Translations under genes and position numbers: made by a program
Source: Ferrimonas balearica DSM 9799
GTDB lineage: Bacteria; Pseudomonadota; Gammaproteobacteria; Enterobacterales; Shewanellaceae
Length of the DNA stretch: 64,000 nucleotides
NCBI RefSeq assembly: GCF_000148645.1
Contig: NC_014541.1
Span: forward strand, 2,999,139-3,063,138
Direction: 5' to 3'
Notes under the pieces: generated by a model
Seen by the model: the letters and a program-made list of their open reading frames with translations, nothing else
The model's database searches: none
Told to the model about the DNA's origin: nothing
Part shown: piece by piece, positions 29,355-37,853 of the stretch
Numbering within the stretch: the stretch's first letter is position 1
Layout: each line of letters opens with the position of its first letter

Positions 29355-29929
29355 TGATGAAAAAACGGCTGATTTCTCTGTTGGCAGTGGCCACTCTGGC
29401 GGGCTGCGCTTCCAACGACGACGTAACCCTGGCCTGCACCTTCCCCGATGCTGCAGAAACCGCGGCGCCGGAGTGGGTGTGCGACGAAGCGGTGGCGGGC
29501 TACGCCCTGACCGGCGTGGGCTACGCCAAGCAGAACCCGGCGGGGATCGGCTTTATGAAAGAGGTGGCCGCCAACGATGGTCGGGTCAAGATGGCGCAAG
29601 CCTTCCGCACCCGGATTGCCGCCACGTTCCGTTCCAGCGTGGTGGCCAGCGGCATCGACGGTGACGACACCACCAACACCCTGATCGAGACCGCTTCACG
29701 CAACCTGACCGAACAAACCCTGTCCGGCGCCCGCATCCTCAAATCCCGCACCAGCCCCACCGGTGCCCTGTATGTGTTGGTCGGCATGAGCGACGCCGAT
29801 TACGAGCGCACCATGAAAGCGGCGCTGAAAGCCAGCAAGAATCAGGACAGTGAACTGTGGCAGCGCTTCAAGGAAGACGAAGCCGCCAAGCTGCTGGAAG
29901 CGATGCTGCAAACCACCAGCCAGCTGTAA
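29354..29929 (+). CDS. LPP20-family lipoprotein
   Basis: 191 residues (190 if the second ATG is used). Lipobox LATLAGC gives a lipidated Cys near residue 18. APEWVCDEAVAGYALTGVGYA and the following Ala-rich helix with repeated R..A..A resemble the LPP20 family (PF02169), outer-membrane lipoproteins of unclear job. The end of the protein is helical (QDSELWQRFKEDEAAKLLEAML). It is followed 15 bases later by the MltC-like gene. Confidence 0.8.
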   Translation: MMKKRLISLLAVATLAGCASNDDVTLACTFPDAAETAAPEWVCDEAVAGYALTGVGYAKQNPAGIGFMKEVAANDGRVKMAQAFRTRIAATFRSSVVASGIDGDDTTNTLIETASRNLTEQTLSGARILKSRTSPTGALYVLVGMSDADYERTMKAALKASKNQDSELWQRFKEDEAAKLLEAMLQTTSQL

Positions 29930-29944
29930 CGGCAAGGAGAGCCC

Positions 29945-31369
29945 ATGACAGGCGACAGCGCAGGGCCGAAGCGAACGCTTTCGGCCATCACTCTGGCGCT
30001 GTTTGCTGGTTTGGCGGGGGCGGCCACGGCCAACACCCCGGCGCCCGGTAGTGAGTTGGCGAGATTCCAGGCCTACAAACAGCAACAACAGTCGGCGTTT
30101 GAGCAGTACCGCAGCGCCTACCTTAATGCCTTCGATGCCTATCGGAAGGCGGTGCTGGCGCACTGGGACGACGCGCCCCTGAGTGACCGCCACACGCTGG
30201 TGCAGTACAGCGACGACAAGCGCCAGCGCACCGAGGTGGATTACCAGAGCGGCACCATCACCATTGCGGTGGTGCATCAGCCCGACCAGATGCCGGACCC
30301 GGCCCAGATCCAGGCCTCCCTGGCCCAACTGGTGCAGGAGGATGTGGCCTCGGCCCAGGCCGCGGACCCGATTATGGCCGAGCTGGATTCCGCCCCCGGG
30401 GCGACCGTGGCGACGCCTCTGCCGCTGGTGCCGGCGCTGAACCAGCAACTGGCAGGGCCAGAACAGGACAGCCGTGCCCGGCTGGCGCAAATGGTGGCAA
30501 ACGCCGAGGTCAACACCCGGCCCCGGGATTACAGTGCCGAGCGACTGGCGGCCCTGCAGGCGGAGCTTAAAGCTCAGGAGCAGGCGGCCCTGCGTGAGCT
30601 GGAACGGCAGCAGGAGCTGATCGCTCTGGCCAGGGCGGAAACCCCAGAGCAGGCAGAACCGGCCCCGGTGCCCGCCAGCCAGAGTGCTGCCGTAGTGAGC
30701 CAAAGCCTGGAGCGCCAACAGGCGCTGACCACCGCCTACCAGGCGCGCGCTGAGGATCCCACCAGTAAGCAGATCACCACCTACCGCATCCAGCTGCCCA
30801 GCCAAAGCCTGCAGAAACGGGCCCGCCCCTTCCTGCCCCAGGCTCAGCAGCAGTCGGCTCAGTTTGAGGTGGAACTGGAGCTGGTGCTGGCAATCATGCA
30901 GGCGGAGAGCAGCTTTAACCCGATGGCGCGCTCCCACATCCCGGCCTTCGGCCTGATGCAGATTGTGCCCGGCAGCGCTGGCCGCGATGTGCGCGAGAAG
31001 TTTGAGAACTCGAGCCAGCCGCCCAGCGCCGAAGAGCTGTACCAGCCAGAGTTGAATATCCGTTTTGGCAGCGCCTACCTGAACATTCTGGATCAGCGCT
31101 ACCTGCGCGGGGTGAGTGACCCACAAAGTCGGCTCTACTGCGTTATCGCCGCCTACAACACCGGCGCGGGCAACGTCGCCAAAGCCTTTAATGCCGATGG
31201 CAGCCGCCGCCTGAAAAGCGCCCTGCCCCGCATCAACGCCATGGCGCCGGAAGCGGTCTACCAGCACCTGCTGGAACACTTGCCCTATGAGGAAACCCGC
31301 AAGTACTTGAAGAAGGTGCGCAGCTACCAGGAGGGCTACGCCGCACTTGGGGATACGCTGCGGCTGTAA
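29945..31369 (+). CDS. MltC-like lytic murein transglycosylase
   Basis: 474 residues. Signal sequence (about 10-30, no lipobox), an N-terminal helical DUF3393-like domain (FQAYKQQQQSAFEQYRSAYL), a Gln/Ala-rich coiled coil (about 180-235) and a C-terminal SLT domain with the catalytic Glu in MQAESSFNPMARSHIPAFGLMQIVP and CVIAAYNTGAGNVAKAF. It cleaves peptidoglycan to anhydromuropeptides. It is longer than E. coli MltC (359) because of the coiled-coil insert, and it seems soluble in the periplasm rather than lipid-anchored. AAGGAG lies 5 bases before the ATG. It is the last gene of the operon. Confidence 0.88.
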   Translation: MTGDSAGPKRTLSAITLALFAGLAGAATANTPAPGSELARFQAYKQQQQSAFEQYRSAYLNAFDAYRKAVLAHWDDAPLSDRHTLVQYSDDKRQRTEVDYQSGTITIAVVHQPDQMPDPAQIQASLAQLVQEDVASAQAADPIMAELDSAPGATVATPLPLVPALNQQLAGPEQDSRARLAQMVANAEVNTRPRDYSAERLAALQAELKAQEQAALRELERQQELIALARAETPEQAEPAPVPASQSAAVVSQSLERQQALTTAYQARAEDPTSKQITTYRIQLPSQSLQKRARPFLPQAQQQSAQFEVELELVLAIMQAESSFNPMARSHIPAFGLMQIVPGSAGRDVREKFENSSQPPSAEELYQPELNIRFGSAYLNILDQRYLRGVSDPQSRLYCVIAAYNTGAGNVAKAFNADGSRRLKSALPRINAMAPEAVYQHLLEHLPYEETRKYLKKVRSYQEGYAALGDTLRL

Positions 31370-31372
31370 CGC

Positions 31373-31400
31373 AACGGGGCGCCACAAGGCGCCCCGTTTT
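31373..31400. terminator. Bidirectional intrinsic terminator
   Basis: AACGGGGCGCC/GGCGCCCCGTT stem, loop ACAA, then TT. It lies between the converging transglycosylase and punR genes. Confidence 0.85.
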
Positions 31401-31408
31401 CTGTTGTG

Positions 31409-32308
31409 TCAGGCCAGCCACTCCCGGTGCAACTGCTGCTCATCCCCCAGATAATCCAGTAACCAGCGCATCAGCGCCGAATCACTCTCCTTACGCCAGG
31501 CCAGGCAGCAGGCGCTGGGCCGTTGCCCGCCTGCCATATGACGCTCCACCAGCGTCCCCCCCGCCAGCAACGGCCGGGCCAGGTGGCGGGGCATGTAGTT
31601 CAGCCCCAGTCCGGCCTGAACACAGGCCACCGCATTGGGCCAGTCCGGCACCATGATGCGGCGCTGGTTGTCCTGCAGCCAGGTGGTGCGCTTGGGCAGG
31701 GTGCGGGAGGTGTCCTCCAGACAGATAAGCGGAAACTGGCGAACGCTCTCCGGGGTCAGTTCCGCCATCGCTGCCGCCGGGTGGTCGGGAGTCATCACCA
31801 GCGCCCAGTCGAGAATGCCCATATCCCGGTACCCGAAGTCGCCGCCCACCGGAATGGCCGTGGTGGCGCCGATGCCGATCTCGGCCCGCCCCTCCGCCAG
31901 CGCGTCCCACACTCCATTGAACACCTCAATGCTGAGGATCAGCTCAGCGTCATCAAAGGCGGCGTAGAAGTCCCGTACCAGAGCGGTAATGCGGTCCGCT
32001 TTCACCACGTTATCCAGCGCCACCCGCAGGCTGCGCTGCCAGCCATTGGCCACCCGTTGGGTTTGCAGCCGTACCTGCTCGGTCTCCCTCAGCCACTGGC
32101 GAACCTGCACCAGAAAGTGTTCACCCGCCGGGGTCAGCACCACCTTGCGGTGCTGACGCTCAAACAGGGTGGCCCCCAGCTGTTCCTCGACCTGCCGTAC
32201 CGCGTAGCTGACCGCGGAGGGCACTTTGTGAAGCTGGGTCGCGGCAGCACTGAAACTGCCGTGGCGGGCGACGAGGTCGAGCATCTGCAAGGTACTTTGG
32301 GCAAACAT
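31409..32308 (-). CDS. punR: LysR-type regulator of purine nucleoside uptake
   Basis: 299 residues. Winged-helix N-terminus (GSFSAAATQLHKVPSAVSYAVRQVEEQLG) and an effector domain with VFNGVWDALAEGRAEIGIGATTAIPVGG, both very close to E. coli PunR (YdhB). PunR activates punC when purine nucleosides such as adenosine are present. It is divergent from punC across 131 bases. The ATG at 32308 was chosen by alignment of the start to the family; an upstream frame to 32410 would cover the promoter. Confidence 0.92.
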   Translation of the reverse strand: MFAQSTLQMLDLVARHGSFSAAATQLHKVPSAVSYAVRQVEEQLGATLFERQHRKVVLTPAGEHFLVQVRQWLRETEQVRLQTQRVANGWQRSLRVALDNVVKADRITALVRDFYAAFDDAELILSIEVFNGVWDALAEGRAEIGIGATTAIPVGGDFGYRDMGILDWALVMTPDHPAAAMAELTPESVRQFPLICLEDTSRTLPKRTTWLQDNQRRIMVPDWPNAVACVQAGLGLNYMPRHLARPLLAGGTLVERHMAGGQRPSACCLAWRKESDSALMRWLLDYLGDEQQLHREWLA

Positions 32309-32439
32309 GGTGCTTTCAAATTTTTTGACAGGAAAGGGCAAAATATACCGTTTAACAGCGACTCGATCACCCAGTAGACTGCGCGGCCAACTGAAATCAG
32401 CCAGTTTCATGGGAAATTGGCGACAAATTGATTGAAACG

Positions 32440-33633
32440 ATGTCTCAGAAAATCCCCTTTATTGAGCTGTTCTACCTGGCGGGCCTGTCGATGCTGGCGT
32501 TCGTTGCCACCGACATGTACCTGCCGGCGTTTAAGGCGATGGAGAGCTACTACGGCACCGGCCCCGAGTCGATTGCCCTGTCTCTCTCCGTGTTCCTGGC
32601 GGGTCTGGCCGGTGGCCAGCTGCTGTGGGGCCTGGCCTCCGACCGCTACGGCCGTCGCAACACCCTGCTGGCCGGTCTGGCGCTGTACACCATCGCCTCT
32701 CTGGGCCTGACCTTCAGTGACGCCATCTGGCAACTGCTGGCCCTGCGCTTTGTGCAGGCCATGGGCGTTTGTGCTCCGGCCGTGATCTGGCAGGCGCTGG
32801 TGATCGATCGCTACCCCGGCGAGCGTGCCCAGCAGGTGTTTGCCACCATCATGCCGCTGGTGGCCCTGTCTCCGGCCCTGGCGCCGCAGCTGGGCGTGGG
32901 CCTGACCCTGATGTTTGGCTGGCAGAGCATCTTCCTGGCCCTGACCGCCATCGGCATCGTCTGGCTGGGCCTGACCCTGCGCCTGCCCAAAGAGACGCCG
33001 GTCGCCAGCGAGCGCTCCGTCCGTGGTGACATTGCCGGCCTGCTGCGCTCCCGGGTTTACCTGGGCAACGTGGTGATGTTCGGCTCTGCCTCCGCCGCGT
33101 TCTTCGCCTACCTGACGGGTCTGCCGGAGATCATGGCCAGCATGGGCTACGACGCCAGCCAGATCGGCCTCTCCTTTGTGCCGCAAACCATCGCCTTTAT
33201 GGCCGGTGGCTACTTTGGCAAACGCCTGGTGAGCCGCTGTGGTGCGGACACCGTGCTGAAGGGCCTGCTGATGCTGTTCGTCTTGGCCTCCGCCATGATC
33301 CTGGTGGCCAGCCAGATGAGCATTACCACCATCTGGCCGCTGCTGGTGCCGTTCTGCTTCCTGGCCGTCACCAACGGGGCGCTCTACCCGATCATTGTTA
33401 ACCGCGCCCTCTCCAGTGCCCCGCACTGCGCTGCCACTGCGGCGGGCCTGCAGAACAGCCTGCAGATCACCATCAGCTTTGGTGCCAGCGCGCTGGTGGC
33501 CTCGTTTGCCAGCATCGCCCTGCCGGTAACCGGCATCACCATCGGCGCCAGTGCCCTGGTGGTTCTGCTGGGGGCCTACTGGGCCAACACCGCCACCCGC
33601 GCCGAGCCCGAGCCGGAACTGGTGACCGAGTAA
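32440..33633 (+). CDS. punC: Purine nucleoside MFS transporter
   Basis: 397 residues, 12 predicted membrane helices of the DHA1 branch. LAGLSMLAFVATDMYLPAF, DRYGRRNTLL, RFVQAMGVCAPAVIWQAL and FATIMPLVALSPALAP agree with E. coli PunC (YdhC), which takes up adenosine and other purine nucleosides. It is divergent from punR. The start ATG at 32440 follows a weak ribosome site; a TTG four codons earlier is possible. The last 16 codons and stop, with the terminator, are repeated four more times downstream. Confidence 0.92.
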   Translation: MSQKIPFIELFYLAGLSMLAFVATDMYLPAFKAMESYYGTGPESIALSLSVFLAGLAGGQLLWGLASDRYGRRNTLLAGLALYTIASLGLTFSDAIWQLLALRFVQAMGVCAPAVIWQALVIDRYPGERAQQVFATIMPLVALSPALAPQLGVGLTLMFGWQSIFLALTAIGIVWLGLTLRLPKETPVASERSVRGDIAGLLRSRVYLGNVVMFGSASAAFFAYLTGLPEIMASMGYDASQIGLSFVPQTIAFMAGGYFGKRLVSRCGADTVLKGLLMLFVLASAMILVASQMSITTIWPLLVPFCFLAVTNGALYPIIVNRALSSAPHCAATAAGLQNSLQITISFGASALVASFASIALPVTGITIGASALVVLLGAYWANTATRAEPEPELVTE

Positions 33634-33635
33634 CG

Positions 33636-33665
33636 AAAAAGCCGCTCAAATGAGCGGCTTTTTTT
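33636..33665 (+). terminator. Intrinsic terminator of punC (first of five copies)
   Basis: A5, GCCGCTC/GAGCGGC stem, 4-base loop, T7. Nearly the same sequence returns near 33920, 34203, 34430 and 34656 in the downstream array. Confidence 0.9.
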
Positions 33666-33702
33666 ATGGATTGCTTATCGTCGGTTACGGCCACAATAGG
33701 GC

Positions 33703-33776
33703 GTAGCGTGGGCTTATAGCCCACGGGACTTTCGGAGTTCAGAGCACCACAGCCGTGGGCTCAAAGCCCACGCTAC
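33703..33776. repeat. REPIN 1
   Basis: GTAG plus a CGTGGGC/GCCCACG hairpin at 33703-33725, 28 bases, then the inverted copy ending in CTAC at 33754-33776. A separate REP hairpin with GTGCGC/GCGCAC stem and CTAC lies at 33811-33833. Confidence 0.85.
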
Positions 33777-33985
33777 GAAGAGGCGACGCCATTTCTAATC
33801 CAGTGCGGTTCGTGCGCCACAGGCGCACGCTACGGTTGCCCTGCACCATATCCAATCCAGTGCTGGGCCAACACCGCCAGCCGCGCCGAGCCCGAGCCGG
33901 AACTGGTGACCGAGTAACGAAAAAGCCGCTCAAATGAGCGGCTTTTTTATGGATTGCTTATCGTCGGTTACGGCCACAATAGGGC

Positions 33986-34059
33986 ATAGCGTGGGCTTAT
34001 AGCCCACGGGACTTTCGGAGTTCAGAGCACCACAGCCGTGGGCTCAAAGCCCACGCTAC
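33986..34059. repeat. REPIN 2
   Basis: Same structure as the first, but the left tetranucleotide is ATAG instead of GTAG. A single extra REP follows at 34094-34116. Confidence 0.85.
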
Positions 34060-34269
34060 GAAGAGGCGACGCCATTTCTAATCCAGTGCGCTTTGTGCGC
34101 CACAGGCGCACGCTACGGTTGCCCAGCACCATATCCAATCCAGTGCTGGGCCAACACCGCCAGCCGCGCCGAGCCCGAGCCGGAACTGGTGACCGAGTAA
34201 CGAAAAAGCCGCTCAAATGAGCGGCTTTTTTTATGGATTGCTTATCGTCGGTTACGGCCACAATAGGGC

Positions 34270-34343
34270 GTAGCGTGGGCTTATAGCCCACGGGACTTTC
34301 GGAGTTCAGAGCACCACAGCCGTGGGCTCAAAGCCCACGCTAC
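34270..34343. repeat. REPIN 3
   Basis: GTAG-hairpin and hairpin-CTAC pair, 74 bases. The unit lacks the extra REP hairpin found after the first two. Confidence 0.85.
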
Positions 34344-34496
34344 GAAGAGGCGATGCCATTTCCAATCCAGTGCTGGGCCAACACCGCCAGCCGCGCCGAG
34401 CCCGAGCCGGAACTGGTGACCGAGTAACGAAAAAAGCCGCTCAAATGAGCGGCTTTTTTGTGGATTGCTTATCGTCGGTTACGGCCACAATAGGGC

Positions 34497-34570
34497 GTAG
34501 CGTGGGCTTATAGCCCACGGGACTTTCGGAGTTCAGAGCACCACAGCCGTGGGCTCAAAGCCCACGCTAC
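34497..34570. repeat. REPIN 4
   Basis: GTAG-hairpin and hairpin-CTAC pair, 74 bases, in a short unit without the extra REP. Confidence 0.85.
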
Positions 34571-34723
34571 GAAGAGGCGATGCCATTTCCAATCCAGTGC
34601 TGGGCCAACACCGCCAGCCGCGCCGAGCCCGAGCCGGAACTGGTGACCGAGTAACGAAAAAAGCCGCTCAAATGAGCGGCTTTTTTATGGATTGCTTATC
34701 GTCGGTTACGGCCACAATAGGGC

Positions 34724-34797
34724 GTAGCGTGGGCTTATAGCCCACGGGACTTTCGGAGTTCAGAGCACCACAGCCGTGGGCTCAAAGCCCACGCTAC
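34724..34797. repeat. REPIN 5
   Basis: The last pair of the array. It is followed by a truncated REP (CGCGCACGCTACGG, about 34830-34845) where the homology ends. Confidence 0.85.
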
Positions 34798-34870
34798 GAA
34801 GAGGCGACGCTATTTCCAATCCGGTACGGCTCGCGCACGCTACGGTTAGCCAGGGATATGGCGCCAATAG

Positions 34871-34900
34871 AAACGCCGCTCGATGAGCGGCGTTTTTGTT
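34871..34900. terminator. Terminator of the hcp-hcr operon
   Basis: AAACGCCGCTC/GAGCGGCGTTT stem with a 3-base loop and A/T flanks, just after the hcr stop codon. Confidence 0.85.
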
Positions 34901-34910
34901 TCCGGATGGG

Positions 34911-35900
34911 TCAGTCGTTCAGCTCGACCGCCATATCGCCGGTCACGGTGCTGGAACAGGCCAGGAAGTACCCCGCTTCAATCTCCTCCGGCGTCAGCCC
35001 TAGGGTGGAGGTGCTTTCCAGCTTGTCCTTCTCCCCTTTGCATTTGCAGGAGCCGCACACCCCGGTGCGACAGGCGGCAAAGATGGGCAAACCGCCCTGC
35101 TCCAGGCTCTCCAGTACGGTCTGGCCCGGCAGGATCGGCAACTCAATGCCGTCCACCGCCAGCTGGTGGCCCGCGCTGGGGCTGGCCTCGGTCAGGCTGG
35201 CCGGTTGCGGTGCCACAAAGGCTTCACTGTGGATCCGCCCCTCCTCGACACCGAACTCCCGCAGCATGGTTTTCACCGCGTCCATATAGCCCTGGGGACC
35301 GCAGATCATCGCGGTGCGCTGCTTCAGGTCCGGTACCCGGGCCTGCAACTGGGCCGCATCAAGCCGACCCTTAAACGGCTCCGGATCGACCGCATCCCCC
35401 AGCACCCAATGCAGTTTGAGGTTGGGGTGGGCCGCGGCCAGCGCTTCCAGCGGTTCCGGGAAGAGGCGGTCGGCGGCGGTACGGGCGCTGTGGACAAACA
35501 CGATGTCCGCGTCCGGTTTCCGCTGCAAACGCTCACGCAGCATGGAGAACACCGGCGTGATGCCGCAACCGGCGGAGAGCAGCAGCCAGGCGCCATCGCC
35601 GGCCAGATCCCGATGGAACTCGCCAGCCGGGGCCAACGCTTCCAGTGTGTCACCGGGCTTGAGGGCGTCCAGCAGGTGGTTGGACACCCGGCCACCGGGC
35701 ACCCGCTTGATGGTGAGCTGCAGCTCGGTTTCACCGGGAATGGAAGCCAGGCTGTAGGCGCGGGCACTGGTGCGCTCTTCAATCGGCACCAGCAGGGTCA
35801 GGAACTGGCCCGGAATAAAATCCACAGCCTGGTCGCTGCTGAAGATAAAACTGGTGACGTCCGACGTTTCAGGACGCACCTGATGACAGGTCAAAAGCAT
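34911..35900 (-). CDS. hcr: NADH oxidoreductase for hybrid cluster protein
   Basis: 329 residues. FAD-binding ferredoxin reductase domain (ARAYSLAS), NAD-binding domain (GCGITPVFSML, CGPQGYM) and a C-terminal 2Fe-2S ferredoxin domain with CRTGVCGSCKCK and a distal Cys in FLACSS. It passes electrons from NADH to Hcp. It lies 62 bases after hcp in the same direction. The ATG at 35900 fits the family start (MLLTCHQVRPET) and removes 22 residues from a longer frame. Confidence 0.94.
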   Translation of the reverse strand: MLLTCHQVRPETSDVTSFIFSSDQAVDFIPGQFLTLLVPIEERTSARAYSLASIPGETELQLTIKRVPGGRVSNHLLDALKPGDTLEALAPAGEFHRDLAGDGAWLLLSAGCGITPVFSMLRERLQRKPDADIVFVHSARTAADRLFPEPLEALAAAHPNLKLHWVLGDAVDPEPFKGRLDAAQLQARVPDLKQRTAMICGPQGYMDAVKTMLREFGVEEGRIHSEAFVAPQPASLTEASPSAGHQLAVDGIELPILPGQTVLESLEQGGLPIFAACRTGVCGSCKCKGEKDKLESTSTLGLTPEEIEAGYFLACSSTVTGDMAVELND

Positions 35901-35929
35901 GGTGATTCCAACGCTAGAGAAACGACAAA

Positions 35930-35947
35930 GGGGCCGAGTACGGCCCC
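35930..35947 (-). terminator. Hairpin between hcp and hcr
   Basis: GGGGCCG/CGGCCCC stem with a 4-base loop followed on the minus strand by TTTG. It may attenuate or process the hcp-hcr message rather than end it, since hcr has no promoter of its own that I can see. Confidence 0.4.
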
Positions 35948-35962
35948 CTAATTTAGCTCGGC

Positions 35963-37639
35963 TCAAGCCGCAAGAATGTCGGCGATGTCCTGTTCCACGG
36001 TGGTGATCAGGCGCAGGCCAAACTGCTCGTTCAGGGCCGCAATCAGGTTGTCGGTCAGGAACGCCGGGGCGGTCGGCCCCACGCGGATGTCCTTGATGCC
36101 CAGGGCCAGCAGGGTCAGCAGAATGGCGATCGCCTTCTGTTCAAACCAGGACAGCACCAGAGAAAGCGGCAGGTCGTTCACCCCACACTCGAAGGCATCG
36201 GCCAGGGCCAGAGCCAGCTGGATGGCGGAGTAAGCGTCGTTGCACTGACCCACATCGAGGAAGCGCGGGATGCCGTTGATGTCGCCGAACTCCAGGTCGT
36301 TGAACTTAAACTTGCCGCAAGCCAGGGTCAGGATCAGAGTGTCTTTCGGCGCCTGCTTGGCGAACTCGGTGTAGTAGTTGCGCTCAGCCTTGTCGCCGTC
36401 GCAGCCACCGAGCAGGAAGAAGTGCTTGATGTTGCCGGCCTTGACCTGGTCAATCACTGCCGGGGCCGCCGCCATCAGGGCATTACGGGCAAAACCGGTG
36501 GTGGTGTAGTGCGGGATCTCGTCGTACTTGAAGCCTTCACAGGCCAGTGCTTTGTCGATCACGGTGCTGAAGTCGTCACCAATCAGGTGAGTAACGCCCG
36601 GCCAGCCCACGATGGAGCGGGTAAACAGGCGGTCGGCGTAGCCCTCAATGCCGCGGCCCGGATTGGGGTCGATCAGGCAGTTTGAGGTCATCACGATGGC
36701 GCCGGGGAAGTTGGCAAACTCTTTCTGCTGGTTCTGCCAGGCGGTGCCGTAGTTGCCCACCAGGTGCGGGTATTTGTGGCCCAGTTCCGGGTAAGCGTGG
36801 GCTGGCAGCATCTCACCGTGGGTGTAGACGTTGATGCCTTTACCCTGGGTCTGTTCGAGGATGTGTTGCAGGTCGATCAGGTCGTGACCGGACACCAGAA
36901 TCGCTTTGCCCGCCACCGGCTTCATATTGACCTGAACCGGCACCGGGTGACCAAATACGTTGGTTTCGCCCAGGTCCAGCAGCGCCATCACGCCGAAGTT
37001 CAGGTGGCCAATATCCATGCTCAGTGCCAGCAGGTCGCCCATCTCGCTCGGGTCTTCACCCAGGCGCGCCATAATGCGGTGGAACTCGCCGTACAGCTTC
37101 TCATCCTGCTGGCCCAGTACCCGGGCGTGCTCCAGATAGGCGGCCACACCTTTGAGGCCATACAGGCACAGCAGGCGCAGGCCGACGATGTCTTCACCCA
37201 CTTCGGCATGGCCACGGTTGACCATGGTTTGCGGCGCAGCGGCCAGCATGGCGGCTTTATCAACGGACAGCTCGAACTGACCGGCTCCCACCGGCTCTGC
37301 CGGCACGATGCCGCGCTCGGCACAGGCGGCCAGATAAGCGGCCTTGATGCGCTGGCGCAGGGCCATCGCTTGTTCGGTGTAGGCCACCAGGCGTTCGGCA
37401 TCGAAGTTCACGTTGGTCAGTGTGGCGAAAAATGCCTGAGGCAGATAGGCATCCACCTCTCCATCCACCACGTCCACCTGACGAGCCAGATGGGCGTAGG
37501 CGCTGACGCCCTGGATCAGGTACACCAACACGTCCTGAAGATCGGAAATCTCGGCGGTCTTGCCGCACATCCCCATGCTGTAGCTGCAGCCACTGCTGAC
37601 CGGGGTACGGATGGTTTGCTCACACTGAACACAAAACAT
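35963..37639 (-). CDS. hcp: Hybrid cluster protein (NO reductase / hydroxylamine reductase)
   Basis: 558 residues. N-terminal cluster ligands C3, C6, C18 and C25 in [24 protein letters not shown], as in the class II (enteric-type) proteins, and hybrid-cluster ligands further on ([24 protein letters not shown]). The enzyme removes nitric oxide at low concentration and reduces hydroxylamine in the test tube. It acts with Hcr. GGAG precedes the ATG. An FNR-type box and three ATGCATC repeats lie upstream, which fits anaerobic and nitrosative induction. Confidence 0.97.
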   Translation of the reverse strand: MFCVQCEQTIRTPVSSGCSYSMGMCGKTAEISDLQDVLVYLIQGVSAYAHLARQVDVVDGEVDAYLPQAFFATLTNVNFDAERLVAYTEQAMALRQRIKAAYLAACAERGIVPAEPVGAGQFELSVDKAAMLAAAPQTMVNRGHAEVGEDIVGLRLLCLYGLKGVAAYLEHARVLGQQDEKLYGEFHRIMARLGEDPSEMGDLLALSMDIGHLNFGVMALLDLGETNVFGHPVPVQVNMKPVAGKAILVSGHDLIDLQHILEQTQGKGINVYTHGEMLPAHAYPELGHKYPHLVGNYGTAWQNQQKEFANFPGAIVMTSNCLIDPNPGRGIEGYADRLFTRSIVGWPGVTHLIGDDFSTVIDKALACEGFKYDEIPHYTTTGFARNALMAAAPAVIDQVKAGNIKHFFLLGGCDGDKAERNYYTEFAKQAPKDTLILTLACGKFKFNDLEFGDINGIPRFLDVGQCNDAYSAIQLALALADAFECGVNDLPLSLVLSWFEQKAIAILLTLLALGIKDIRVGPTAPAFLTDNLIAALNEQFGLRLITTVEQDIADILAA

Positions 37640-37665
37640 GGTCTCACTCCATTAGTTGCAAACAT

Positions 37666-37718
37666 AATGCATCTTTTGGAATGCATCATACGCCGACTGA
37701 AATGAGATAACATGCATC
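37666..37718 (-). promoter_or_regulatory. ATGCATC repeats in the hcp promoter, NsrR-like half sites
   Basis: ATGCATC occurs at 37667, 37681 and 37712. The first, within AATGCATCTT, equals one half of the NsrR consensus, but the spacing of the copies (14 and 31 bp) is not the 11 bp of a classic NsrR site. They may be NsrR half sites or bind another regulator of nitrosative stress. Confidence 0.4.
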
Positions 37719-37741
37719 AGTAATGCTCTTTTAATGATTCT

Positions 37742-37755
37742 CTGATCCGGATCAA
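37742..37755 (-). promoter_or_regulatory. FNR-type box of hcp
   Basis: On the minus strand TTGAT-CCGG-ATCAG, nine of ten to consensus, 103-116 bases before the hcp start. FNR activation of hcp-hcr is established in E. coli. Confidence 0.65.
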
Positions 37756-37756
37756 C

Positions 37757-37824
37757 AAAACCCCGGATGGCTGGCCGCATTTTCAAACACCTTAAGTGTT
37801 GATACAGCCTCCATCCGGGGTTTT
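37757..37824 (-). terminator. Terminator of the ribose operon with a long branched loop
   Basis: A 14-bp perfect stem (AAAACCCCGGATGG and complement) encloses about 40 bases with an inner AACAC..GTGTT hairpin. It lies 30 bases after rbsR, and the minus strand continues TTTTGTTG. Its outer arm almost touches the hcp FNR box. Confidence 0.6.
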
Positions 37825-37853
37825 GGGGTAACGCGAAAAGAGAAGAAGGTGGG

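Larger units (their letters stand above)
33581..34815. repeat. Five-copy tandem array of punC tail, terminator and REPIN
   Basis: Units begin with GGGCCAACACCGCCA at 33581, 33865, 34148, 34375 and 34602, so the periods are 284, 283, 227 and 227 bases. Each carries the last 16 punC codons with stop, the terminator, a spacer and a REPIN. The two long units have an extra 56-57 bases with a third REP hairpin, flanked by the direct repeat AATCCAGTGC; loss between these repeats explains the short units. The first copy is the true end of punC (one codon is ACC there, AGC in the others). Copies differ at few positions, so the expansion is recent. Confidence 0.95.

Noticed and set aside
33736-34740. 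Several 60-90 codon ORFs in the repeat array
   Set aside because: They are the same frame read again in each unit across REPIN palindromes and terminators; none has a ribosome site.
33636-34900. CRISPR-like array
   Set aside because: The repeats are 227-284 bases long, contain coding sequence and terminators, and have no unique spacers. They form a tandem duplication with REPINs. No cas genes are present.
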